Shown here: positions 8,924 through 17,166 of the stretch, piece after piece
How positions within the stretch are numbered: position 1 is the stretch's first letter
Layout of the letters: every line of letters starts with the position of its first letter
From: Rhodospirillaceae bacterium
Lineage (GTDB): Bacteria; Pseudomonadota; Alphaproteobacteria; MPNO01; UBA2964
Reading direction: 5' to 3'
Length of the DNA: 64,000 bases
NCBI GenBank assembly: GCA_018660305.1
Contig: JABJKO010000212.1
Coordinates: 1 to 64,000 of the forward strand
Position numbers and translations under genes: made by a program
The notes under the pieces: generated by a model
Databases searched by the model: none
Told to the model about the DNA's origin: nothing
The model's input: only the letters and a program-made list of their open reading frames with translations

Positions 8924-9712
8924 ATGGATATCAGACTCGACGGCCGGTGTGCCCTGATCACCGGCGGCAGCGAAGGGCTGGGCAAGGCGATGGCGCTACG
9001 GTTCGCCGATTCCGGTGCGGATGTTGCGATTCTTGCCCGGCGTCAGGACGTGCTCGATGCCGCCGCCACGGAAGTTGACGCGGCGGGGCCGGGGAAAGTC
9101 GTCGCCCTATCCTGCGATTTGATGGATGCGGCGGCGACGGAAAAGGCGTTCACGACGGCGCTGGAGGGGCTCGGGCAGATCGATATTCTGGTCAATAACG
9201 CCGGCACGTCGCGCGCCGGCCCGTTCGAGGACATCAGCGATCAGGACTGGCAGAACGATTTCAACCTCAAACTGTTCGCTGCCATCCGGCTGTGCCGTCT
9301 CGCCCTGCCGGGAATGAAATCCCGCAAATGGGGCCGCATCATCAATGTGCTGAATACCGGCGCCAAGGCGCCGCCGCCGGCAAGCGCACCCACGTCGGTG
9401 ACCCGTGCCGCCGGTCTCGCACTTACGAAAGTCCTGTCGGGTGAGGGCGCGCCTCATAATGTCCTGGTCAATGCGCTTATGGTGGGGCTGATCAAGTCGG
9501 GCCAGTGGGAACGGGCCCATGCCGAAAAAAATCCCGACCAGCCCCTTGAAGAATTCCTGCAGGATATGGCGGATTCCCGAAAGCTTCCCATTGGCCGCAT
9601 GGGCGAGGCGGTGGAATTCGCCAACATCGCCTGCTTCCTCGCGTCCGATGCCGGCGGCTACATCACCGGCACGTCCATCAATGTGGATGGCGGGCGATCG
9701 CCGGTGGTTTGA
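8924..9712 (+). CDS. SDR-family protein with altered catalytic residues
   Basis: 262 residues from ATG 8924 (AGGAG nine bases upstream). The cofactor motif T-G-G-S-E-G-L-G at 13-20 and N-N-A-G are intact, and the C-terminus G-T-S-I-N-V-D-G-G is typical of classical SDRs. However, the segment that should hold Y-x-x-x-K reads T-S-V-T-R-A-A, putting Thr where the catalytic Tyr belongs and Arg where Lys belongs. The usual Ser strand reads V-L-N-T-G. The protein may therefore be a non-reducing SDR or use another mechanism. It is divergent from the hydroxyacid dehydrogenase. Confidence 0.8.
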   Translation: MDIRLDGRCALITGGSEGLGKAMALRFADSGADVAILARRQDVLDAAATEVDAAGPGKVVALSCDLMDAAATEKAFTTALEGLGQIDILVNNAGTSRAGPFEDISDQDWQNDFNLKLFAAIRLCRLALPGMKSRKWGRIINVLNTGAKAPPPASAPTSVTRAAGLALTKVLSGEGAPHNVLVNALMVGLIKSGQWERAHAEKNPDQPLEEFLQDMADSRKLPIGRMGEAVEFANIACFLASDAGGYITGTSINVDGGRSPVV

Positions 9713-9736
9713 ATCCTTTCGCGCCGGACGAGACGG

Positions 9737-10432
9737 TCAGATATCGAGGGCGGCGACGGCTTCCTCGCACAATCCCCAGATACGGTTGATGGGCCCCCGG
9801 CCGGTGAGAATTTCCTTCTCAATCTCGGCCATCTCGTCATCCCCGAGGGTTTCGAATTTGCCCATGGAGGCGGCAATGGCGGTGCGTTTGGCGTTATCGT
9901 CCAGGATAAACACGCCGGCCGTCATTTCGATCACGTCCGGCCCGGTGACGACAATGCCGTGGGCCCGCATCAGGGCCGCGCGATGCGGTCCCAGCGTCTT
10001 CGCCAGCGCGATGCCACGTTCCTTGGTCTGAACCAGCTTGGCATCGGGATGGACCGGCACCCCGTCGCGAAAGATGGAGGCCAGAAAATATGTCGGCATC
10101 AGATCATGTTCCGACATGGAGAAGCTGGTGGCGTGCATGCAGTGAAAATGTGCGACGCTGCCCACATCCGGGCGGCTTTTATAAATCTCCAGATGGATCG
10201 GCAACTCACCGGGTAGTTTGACGTCACTGCCATGCTGATTGCCGTCGAGATCGACGATGACGAACTCGTCCGGTGTCGAATCCGGGCGCAATGAATGGGG
10301 CGTGATCAGGATTTTGTCCGGATCGCCGGTGCGGGCGCTGATGTGCCCGAACCCGTCCACATAGCCGTGGGCGCAAAAAAACCGCCAGGCGGTATTTAGT
10401 TTTTTGGCGATCTCATTATTGGACTCGCTCAT
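9737..10432 (-). CDS. Class II aldolase/adducin-family protein
   Basis: 231 residues. The fold's metal-site histidines are visible: H-I-S-A-R near residue 26, A-H-F-H near 97 and R-A-H-G near 152, with the I-T-P-H substrate loop between. Members cleave or decarboxylate phosphorylated or free sugar acids and related hydroxyacids. The precise reaction cannot be read. Its start overlaps the stop of the preceding GlcG-like gene by four bases, so the two form one transcriptional unit. Confidence 0.82.
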   Translation of the reverse strand: MSESNNEIAKKLNTAWRFFCAHGYVDGFGHISARTGDPDKILITPHSLRPDSTPDEFVIVDLDGNQHGSDVKLPGELPIHLEIYKSRPDVGSVAHFHCMHATSFSMSEHDLMPTYFLASIFRDGVPVHPDAKLVQTKERGIALAKTLGPHRAALMRAHGIVVTGPDVIEMTAGVFILDDNAKRTAIAASMGKFETLGDDEMAEIEKEILTGRGPINRIWGLCEEAVAALDI

Positions 10433-10881
10433 GGTGCGTCACCTTCATATTGATTTTCATCGACAACAAACCCGGTGCCGCGAATGCCCGCGAAGGCGCA
10501 TTCGTCGTCCATTTCATTGGTGTCGCCGGTAATGCCAACGGCGCCGACCACCTCGCCATGTTCGTCGAGGATGAGTTGGGCGCCGCCCTCGAGAAATATC
10601 GGCCCGTCCGAAAGCTGTTCCAGGTTCTCCATGAATTTGGGTTTGTCGCGGTATTTCTGCAGGACCAGCTTGGATGATCGTCCCATGCCAAGCGCCGCGA
10701 AGGCCTTGCCATAGGCAATCTCAAAGCGGAGCAGGGCGGAGCCGTCCTGTTTCTGGAAGGCCTTCACCCGCCCTCCGGCATCGAGCACGATAATGGTGAG
10801 GGGTTTGAGGCCGAGCTTCCCGGCGTGTTCGAATGACAGGGTGATTATGCTGTTGGCTTGGTCGAGTGTGATCGCTCTCAT
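10429..10881 (-). CDS. GlcG/HbpS-type protein (DUF336)
   Basis: 150 residues, the usual length of this domain (I-T-L-D-Q-A at the N-terminus, V-L-D-A-G-G-R-V-K-A-F, then A-V-G-I-T-G-D-T). Members bind haem or small ligands, or accompany glycolate and diol catabolism. There is no signal peptide here, so a cytosolic role is expected. It is co-transcribed with the class II aldolase (ATGA overlap), which favours a catabolic rather than a haem-sensing job. Confidence 0.8.
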   Translation of the reverse strand: MRAITLDQANSIITLSFEHAGKLGLKPLTIIVLDAGGRVKAFQKQDGSALLRFEIAYGKAFAALGMGRSSKLVLQKYRDKPKFMENLEQLSDGPIFLEGGAQLILDEHGEVVGAVGITGDTNEMDDECAFAGIRGTGFVVDENQYEGDAP

Positions 10882-10958
10882 CTCAATTTCCTGACTTAAG
10901 GCGTTGTTGTTTCTTGATCCACCATGTCGGGGATAGCGTCAACCGGCCGCCGGCAAAT

Positions 10959-10989
10959 AACAGCCCGGCCACCGGGTGGCCGGGCTGTT
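10959..10989 (-). terminator. Perfect 14-bp hairpin, probable intrinsic terminator
   Basis: A 14-bp perfectly paired GC-rich stem (AACAGCCCGGCCAC with its complement) around a CGG loop. It lies 20 bases after the stop of the leftward TctC-like gene and ahead of the next leftward gene. The T-tract is short on either strand, so strength is uncertain. Confidence 0.7.
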
Positions 10990-11008
10990 TGTTATATGCG
11001 CGCAATTG

Positions 11009-12316
11009 TTACTTGCAGTTGATCCGCGGCGCCAGATCCTTCAGGGCGAAATAGCGGAAATCGCAATTCATGCCGACCTTGAGCGCCTTGGTCTTGGCTT
11101 TCTTGCCGCCAATCTTCACCTTCGAACGGCGGCCTGAAATCTTGAAGACATAGCTCTTTCCGGCGCCATCCTTCACGGTGACCCTTTTTTTGCTCAGCTT
11201 TGCGATGGTGCCGCCGTTGAGTTTTTTCAGCTTCACCTTGAGGATCTTGCCGGGATCCATGGCTTGCCGCGCGCGGGCGATCACCGAGGGCGGATAATTG
11301 ACGAAGCTGGCGATTTCCTTCTGCAGCCGCTCACCGGACCACGGGTTGATGGGCAGCCGCAGCTTGCCCGCTTCCTTGAGGAACCGGGCATCCGTCATGG
11401 TCGCCATGAAGGCCGTGCGCAGGAGCTGTGTCGGCTTCCGGGGAAGCCCCGGCGGGGCGGCGACGGGACGGCCGAAGGTGTGGAGGCCGTAGATCAGATC
11501 CATCACCTTTTTCTCGTCATCATCCTTGGCCATAGCGTAAAGATGCGGGACACCGGCCAGTTCCGGCGACTTCTTCTTGCCGGTCTGGACCAGGATGCGC
11601 AGCTTGCCCGACTTCCATTCGTCGTAGCGGCGCGCCTTGAGTGACGAAAGAGCAAAGCCGCATCCGCCCTCGACCTCACCGCGTTTCATGGCGAGCAGTA
11701 CGCCGGTGGACCCGGGATAGCCGTGGATGATCTTGAGCTTGGTCCCGAGCAGGGCATTGAAGCCCCGCGGATGCTGGCTGGCAACGGAAGAGGGGCTGGA
11801 GGATCCGTAAATGACTTCCCGTTTCTTCAGTTCTTCGAAGGTCTTGATGCCGGAGGTATGCCACGCCGTGCAGGTACCGATGCTCTGGTCGATATTGCCG
11901 ATCCAGGTGAAGTTTTCGGTTTTGAACTTTGCCTGCTTGACCAGGTACAGCGGTCCGAATGCCGCCGAGCTGGCGAATATGCCAACCTCGAGGCCGTCTT
12001 TCGGCGCCCGGTTATAGATGTAATTGGCGAGCCGGAGACTGCCGGCGCCCGGGAAGTTGACGGCAAGGACTGTCGGGTTGCCCGGCAGGTACTTGCTGAT
12101 GTTACGGGCGAGAACGCGGCCATAGGCGTCGTACCCGCCGCCCGGATGGAACCCGATGTTGATCTTGACGGTCTTGCCTTTGTAGAAGCCATCGGCGGCT
12201 TTGGACGTTCCCGAATAACCAGTAATAGCCAGTCCAATGACCAGCGCCGAACTGATCGCAGCACTAAGACGCCCACGTGACACCCGATAATTTTTGATTA
12301 CCGAAATAGTCCCCAT
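11009..12316 (-). CDS. TctC/Bug-type periplasmic solute-binding protein with an extra C-terminal domain
   Basis: 435 residues, about 100 longer than a normal tripartite-tricarboxylate binding protein. A signal peptide ends near S-K-A-A-D (about residue 42). The body has the Bug-family start (F-Y-K-G-K-T-V-K-I-N-I-G-F-x-P-G-G-G-Y-D), which would bind a carboxylate. From about residue 350 a Lys-rich beta-type domain follows (V-T-V-K-D-G-A-G-K-S-Y-V-F) with two late Cys residues. No TctA or TctB membrane partners are present nearby, so it is an orphan binding protein or works with partners elsewhere. Confidence 0.8.
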   Translation of the reverse strand: MGTISVIKNYRVSRGRLSAAISSALVIGLAITGYSGTSKAADGFYKGKTVKINIGFHPGGGYDAYGRVLARNISKYLPGNPTVLAVNFPGAGSLRLANYIYNRAPKDGLEVGIFASSAAFGPLYLVKQAKFKTENFTWIGNIDQSIGTCTAWHTSGIKTFEELKKREVIYGSSSPSSVASQHPRGFNALLGTKLKIIHGYPGSTGVLLAMKRGEVEGGCGFALSSLKARRYDEWKSGKLRILVQTGKKKSPELAGVPHLYAMAKDDDEKKVMDLIYGLHTFGRPVAAPPGLPRKPTQLLRTAFMATMTDARFLKEAGKLRLPINPWSGERLQKEIASFVNYPPSVIARARQAMDPGKILKVKLKKLNGGTIAKLSKKRVTVKDGAGKSYVFKISGRRSKVKIGGKKAKTKALKVGMNCDFRYFALKDLAPRINCK

Positions 12317-12514
12317 CGATCTTCTCCCTTATTCAATGAGCCAGGTTTTTCGTTCTTAAATCGGCAAAAATCCGCCGTTATTTTGTATTAAAAGGACTCT
12401 ACGTCGGTTTGTAAGAGATAAAAAGTGGTTATTTAGGTTTGGCGGACGACGCCCTGCAACGCGCTCAATAGAACGTTACTTGTGCGAACCAATGGGTCAT
12501 CTTTAAATGGCCCC

Positions 12515-13009
12515 ATGTCACATCGACTTCTCTTTTGCGCGCTGGCTACAGCCGTCTTCATCGGCCCGGCTTATGGCGCGCAGAAGACTATTTCCGGCAA
12601 GCCGGAAATCATTTCAGGCGATACGCTGTCGATCGGCGGAACCACGGTGCGTCTGGCCGGAATTGATGCGCCGGAAACCGGTCAGAATTGTCGGGTGGTC
12701 TCCGGGCGGATTTTCGATTGTGGGCGCATATCGGCAACCGCCCTGATGGATCTTACCGTGGCCGCAACCGTATCGTGCCGTCTGACCGGGGAGAGGCTGG
12801 ATTCCCTGCCCTCCGCGAAATGCACCGCCGGGGGATACGATCTGTCAAAGGGCATGGTTCATACGGGCTGGGCCCTGGCCTGGCCGCGGAGCGGCACGAA
12901 CTATAGCGCCGTGGAGGCGGCGGCCCGCAAACGAAAGCACGGGCTGTGGCGCGGCAGATTCGAGATGCCATGGGACTGGCGTCGCAAGCAGCGCGGCGAG
13001 ACGAAGTAA
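12515..13009 (+). CDS. Secreted thermonuclease-like (SNase) protein
   Basis: 164 residues from ATG 12515, which gives a clean signal peptide (hydrophobic core then G-P-A-Y-G-A). The SNase-fold signature S-G-D-T-L-S-I-G-G and R-L-A-G-I-D-A-P-E is clear, and the end has the K-R-K-H-G-L-W-R-G motif common to bacterial relatives. Four internal Cys could form disulfides in the periplasm. It may degrade nucleic acid, though many short relatives have not been shown to be active. A GTG at 12482 is an alternative start. Confidence 0.75.
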   Translation: MSHRLLFCALATAVFIGPAYGAQKTISGKPEIISGDTLSIGGTTVRLAGIDAPETGQNCRVVSGRIFDCGRISATALMDLTVAATVSCRLTGERLDSLPSAKCTAGGYDLSKGMVHTGWALAWPRSGTNYSAVEAAARKRKHGLWRGRFEMPWDWRRKQRGETK

Positions 13010-13016
13010 ACAATCG

Positions 13017-13826
13017 TCATCCGGTCGCGTTGATATTTCCCCAATTGACCAGAGTATGCAGCAGGGACTGGAGCAATGGTTTCAGCAGCGCCGCGCGGTC
13101 AGGCAAATAGGCGAAGCTTGTTTCATCCATGTAGGTCCGCCAGGTCAACTCGAGCTGCAGGGCGTGAATATTATGGGCCGGGTCGCCGTAGTGGCGGGTG
13201 ATGTAACCGCCGGTGAAGCGCTCGTCCCAGACGGCCGAATAATCGTTGCCCACCAGGGTCGAGAACGCCTGTTCGGCGAGGTCGGCGTCGGCGCTTGCGC
13301 CTGAGGCGGTACCGAGATTGAGGTCGGGGATGCGGCCTTCGTAAAACCGCGACACTTCGGATTTTATGGTGTGGCCGTCGAACAGGATGGCCACGCCGTG
13401 CTTCGCCTTGAGCGCCGCCAGCTCCGCCGCGATTTTGTCATGATAAGGTTGCCAGTAATCGATTGTGCGCCGGGCGATTTCCCGATCGTCCGGTTCTTCT
13501 CCGTCTTTGTACAGCGGCTCGAATTCGAACGTGGTGACGGGGCAGAGTTCAGTATTACTGGCATTCCGGTAAAGCGCCGCTCCAGAGGGGTCTCGGTTCA
13601 GATCGATGACATAGCGGGAATGGGTCGCGGTGAGGACGCTCGCCCCCAGCTCTGCCGCGAAATCATAGAGCTTTGCCACATGCCAGTCGGTGTCCGGTGT
13701 CACCAGCGCGGCCTCTGTCATCCGGCCGGTGATCTCCGGCGGCACGTAGGAGGAATCGTGAGGTAGGCTCACGAGAAGAGGCAGTCGGCCCGCGGTGAAG
13801 TCGTAGGGAGCAACCATGGAGCTCAT
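13017..13826 (-). CDS. N-formylglutamate amidohydrolase-family protein
   Basis: 269 residues. It carries the family marks V-S-L-P-H-D-S near 20, R-Y-V-I-D-L-N-R-D near 73, H-D-K-I near 130, D-G-H-T near 153 and Q-L-E-L-T-W near 230. The family hydrolyses N-formyl-L-glutamate in the last step of one histidine-degradation route, but relatives act on other N-acyl amino acids. No hut genes are nearby, so the true substrate is open. It converges with the nuclease gene with seven bases between stops. Confidence 0.8.
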   Translation of the reverse strand: MSSMVAPYDFTAGRLPLLVSLPHDSSYVPPEITGRMTEAALVTPDTDWHVAKLYDFAAELGASVLTATHSRYVIDLNRDPSGAALYRNASNTELCPVTTFEFEPLYKDGEEPDDREIARRTIDYWQPYHDKIAAELAALKAKHGVAILFDGHTIKSEVSRFYEGRIPDLNLGTASGASADADLAEQAFSTLVGNDYSAVWDERFTGGYITRHYGDPAHNIHALQLELTWRTYMDETSFAYLPDRAALLKPLLQSLLHTLVNWGNINATG

Positions 13827-13951
13827 GGTAGCCCGAGCAGGCTGCGAACCGAAGGGGCACTTTATTCAGGACCGGTTTGGTGACGGCATGGGGCGAATCT
13901 GTCACAGTCCGCCCCCGTCGCGAATGACCCAATAATCTTCCTTTCCCATCC

Positions 13952-14692
13952 ATGCCAGTCGAATCCCTGATTATTATTTTCCTGGCGCTGGCGCTGGGGT
14001 CCCTCGTGAAGGGGATCGCGGGGCTCGGGCTCCCCTTGGTGGCCATTCCCGTGATGTCGACCTTTATGGCGGTCGATCATGCGGTGGCGGTCATGGTGAT
14101 CCCCGGAATCATGATCAATACCTGGCTCCTCTGGACCTATCGGAAGCACGCCGTGAAAATCGCCGATCTGCCGGCCATGATCGGGGTCGGTATTCTGACG
14201 GTGGCGCTTGGGGCCTGGATTCTGTCTGAAGTTCCGGACACCTACCTCATCACCTTCATGGTATTCTGGGTGGGCGGTTACCTGATCAGCCTGCTGTTTA
14301 AGGAAAGGCTCAAATCAGGGCTGACTTTTGGCCGCCACGGGCCCTTGGTGGTGGTGGGGCTCGCGGGGGTCATCCAGGGGTCCATCGGAACATCGGGGCC
14401 TGTCTTTGCCCCCTATGTCCATTCGCTGAAATTGACGCAACCGCAATATGTCTATGTGGTTTCGGTGATTTTTCAGATCTTCGCCATCACCCAGCTGGTG
14501 TCTTTTGGCTGGCTTGGCATGATCGACATGGAACGGGGCTATCACAGCCTTCTGGCCTGTATTCCCATCGCCATTTTTCTGCCTCTAGCGGTCTGGCTGG
14601 CCCGGTTTTTCAGCGATCGGGCGTTCAATATCATCATTGTCGTCGTTCTGATCGCAATCGAGATCCGTCTGATCTGGCGTTTGGCGATATAA
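13952..14692 (+). CDS. TauE/SafE-family membrane exporter
   Basis: 246 residues with about eight hydrophobic spans and the repeated glycine-rich motif of the family (S-L-V-K-G-I-A-G-L-G near 20, G-S-I-G-T-S-G-P near 147). Members move sulfite, sulfoacetate or other small organic anions across the inner membrane. There are no taurine or sulfonate genes beside it, so the substrate is unknown. The ATG at 13952 lacks a good ribosome-binding site. Confidence 0.82.
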   Translation: MPVESLIIIFLALALGSLVKGIAGLGLPLVAIPVMSTFMAVDHAVAVMVIPGIMINTWLLWTYRKHAVKIADLPAMIGVGILTVALGAWILSEVPDTYLITFMVFWVGGYLISLLFKERLKSGLTFGRHGPLVVVGLAGVIQGSIGTSGPVFAPYVHSLKLTQPQYVYVVSVIFQIFAITQLVSFGWLGMIDMERGYHSLLACIPIAIFLPLAVWLARFFSDRAFNIIIVVVLIAIEIRLIWRLAI

Positions 14693-14911
14693 AAGCCCGA
14701 GTCAACGAGAGGGGCGACGGGAGGGCTCCCTACAGAATAAGCAACGTTTATCAAAATCCAGCGGGATTTTGGTTGCAAAAGAGATCCGGGATTCCCCCAT
14801 TAAATCATAGGGATAGCGCGAAAAATTTAACAATGCACAATAATTCTCTGACATAAGACATGGTTCTACCAAGTAGAAACCCTTGCGGGCGGAAATGTTA
14901 ATGCCGCTCTG

Positions 14912-17089
14912 GTGACAATGGAATTAATCACCGTACTTTTGCGCCGTAAGACCGTTTTCGTTTTAACAGTTATCTTCGTTTCACTATTTTCGGTACTCGT
15001 CGCCTATCAGATCACACCGCGATTTGAGGCAACCGTGCGGATAAAAAAGGAGCAAACTGTTAACGAATCGATCCAGGCATGGATGTGGCCGAGGAGAGCC
15101 AGATCCGATTTATATGGTGAGTTGAGATCCCTGCAATCGGAGTCATTGTTTGAGACAACGATGGAACGGCTCGGGTTGGACCAGGACGCTGAATTTAACG
15201 GATCGATGCTGCGCAGTTGGGCGGATCATTTGATCTCCCTTGACATCTTCTGGCCGGTCGTCAGGTATTTTCGTTCCCTGACAGGCCAAAATGGTAAACG
15301 AAACACCACCCGTACAGATAACCATAGTGTCGCGACTGGCATCCTGATGGACACCATGACGACCAGATTGGACACCAGCGGCCTGGGGCCCAGCCTGGAC
15401 ACAGTTGATCGCAACGCCAGCCGGAATTTCGACGGATCGATCGTATCCAAAGTATATTCTGTAACCGCAAAGTCCGTTGATCCGCAAAAAGCGGCAGATA
15501 TCGCCAACACTTTCGCCGATGTCTATATGACTAATGAGATCCAGCAGCGGGTTCGGGACATAAGAGTGGCCCGCACCCGGTCGGGTTATCGCCGCAAGCA
15601 GCTATTAGCTGCTATCACGGATTCCGAGCGCGCAATTGACAATTTGTTGTCGTCCAGGGTTCTTGTCGGGGACGGCTACAACGTGGCAAGCGCCCGACTT
15701 GCGGTCGCAAAGGCGGATTACGCGGAACAAAAAATGCGCCTGGCGCATGTCCAAAATCTGCTTGAATCCGGTCAAAGAATTATTGCGATGAAAGAGGCCC
15801 AAAGGTCTCCGTTAATTCAGCGACTGAGAGCCCGCGAAGCCAGGTTGCTGCATCAAATCGGCGAGTTCGGCCAGGTGATTGGCGAGCGTCACCCGAAATT
15901 GCAGAACCTGCGCGCCAAATTATCCACCACGCGCCGGGGAATTGGGGAGGAGCAAATCAAATTCGTTCAGGAACTTGAGAGTGAACTCCGGGTTGCTGGC
16001 GCAAGAGTAAGGACACACCTCGGTGAATTGAAATTCCTCGATGCCCAACGGCGAGCCAGCAGCCGAGATCTGGGCCGGCTTCGTCACCTGCAGCGGGAGG
16101 TCGAGGTAAAAGAGAAAATTTATGAAAAATATGTGCGCGAACTGGAGGAAAGCGCGACAAACGTCCCGCTGGAAAATGAAGTCTTATACCGGATTATTTC
16201 ACCGGCGGTCGCTTCAGTAGCGTCAATTTACCCGCACAGAAGCAAAATTATGACGTTGGGTTTTTTTGTCTCGTTGGGTCTGGGGACGATTTTAGTCCTG
16301 GTGTTCGAGAGATCGGATAGCGGCTTCAGGAGTGCGGCACAGGTTGTGTCGACGATTGGAATACCCGTTCTCGGCATAATTCCCGAACTCGCAAGTGCGG
16401 AAAAAGACGGGCGTGCGCCATCTGATGCCATTTTAACGGCGCCCGGCTCGCCTTACAGCGAAGCGATTAGATCGGTCCGCACAGCACTCACATTAACGAA
16501 CATAGATGCGCCGCCCAAAATTATCCTGGTTGCATCGGCTCTGCCCGGGGAGGGTAAAACAAGCCTGTCGGTGTCGCTGGCCCGTCACGCAGCCATGTCT
16601 TCGGTATCCGGAAAAGTCATATTAGTAGACTGCGATTTGCGGCGACCGACGGTTTCTGGGGTGATGAGATTGCGTGCGAACGCCGGTTTGACGGAACTAC
16701 TCACTGGCCAGGCAGACCTGGATGAGGTCCTAAAGACCGACCCACGGTCGGGTCTGCATGTTTTGCCTGCCGTATCGGGACATCATAGCCCCGCGGACAT
16801 TCTTAATTCTCAATCCATGCGTGATCTGCTCGCTCAATTATCGACTAATTATGATTTGGTTATCATTGATTCTCCTGCCATCGACAGTGTCTCGGATTCT
16901 CGTATTCTCGCCCATATGGCCCATGCGACCATATTCGTCGTGCAGTGGCTGGTAACACCGCGGGCTAAGGTCATTGACTCGCTGCGCAAATTGACCAGCG
17001 CCGGAGGACGGAACGCGGCGGTCGTGCTTCAAGGTGCTGAGCCGGTAAAGCGGGGACGGCTGGGCCTCTCTCAATATCAACGGGCGTGA
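14912..17089 (+). CDS. Wzz/BY-kinase fusion for exopolysaccharide assembly
   Basis: 725 residues. An inner-membrane span at about 14-32, a long periplasmic coiled-coil region and a second span at about 445-465 make the Wzz-like chain-length part. A cytosolic BY-kinase domain follows, with Walker A (L-P-G-E-G-K-T-S near 546), Walker A' (V-D-C-D-L-R-R-P near 573) and Walker B (L-V-I-I-D-S-P near 650). The tyrosine-rich tail that BY-kinases autophosphorylate is almost absent: only one Tyr, in S-Q-Y-Q-R-A, remains. GTG 14912 or ATG 14918 could be the start. The gene is AT-richer than its left neighbours. Confidence 0.85.
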   Translation: MTMELITVLLRRKTVFVLTVIFVSLFSVLVAYQITPRFEATVRIKKEQTVNESIQAWMWPRRARSDLYGELRSLQSESLFETTMERLGLDQDAEFNGSMLRSWADHLISLDIFWPVVRYFRSLTGQNGKRNTTRTDNHSVATGILMDTMTTRLDTSGLGPSLDTVDRNASRNFDGSIVSKVYSVTAKSVDPQKAADIANTFADVYMTNEIQQRVRDIRVARTRSGYRRKQLLAAITDSERAIDNLLSSRVLVGDGYNVASARLAVAKADYAEQKMRLAHVQNLLESGQRIIAMKEAQRSPLIQRLRAREARLLHQIGEFGQVIGERHPKLQNLRAKLSTTRRGIGEEQIKFVQELESELRVAGARVRTHLGELKFLDAQRRASSRDLGRLRHLQREVEVKEKIYEKYVRELEESATNVPLENEVLYRIISPAVASVASIYPHRSKIMTLGFFVSLGLGTILVLVFERSDSGFRSAAQVVSTIGIPVLGIIPELASAEKDGRAPSDAILTAPGSPYSEAIRSVRTALTLTNIDAPPKIILVASALPGEGKTSLSVSLARHAAMSSVSGKVILVDCDLRRPTVSGVMRLRANAGLTELLTGQADLDEVLKTDPRSGLHVLPAVSGHHSPADILNSQSMRDLLAQLSTNYDLVIIDSPAIDSVSDSRILAHMAHATIFVVQWLVTPRAKVIDSLRKLTSAGGRNAAVVLQGAEPVKRGRLGLSQYQRA

Positions 17090-17166
17090 TCTCTAAAATG
17101 ATTGACGTTTGTCATGTGGATATCAAATTTTTCCTCATCCCTCATTTCGCTTCCACAAACACCTGA

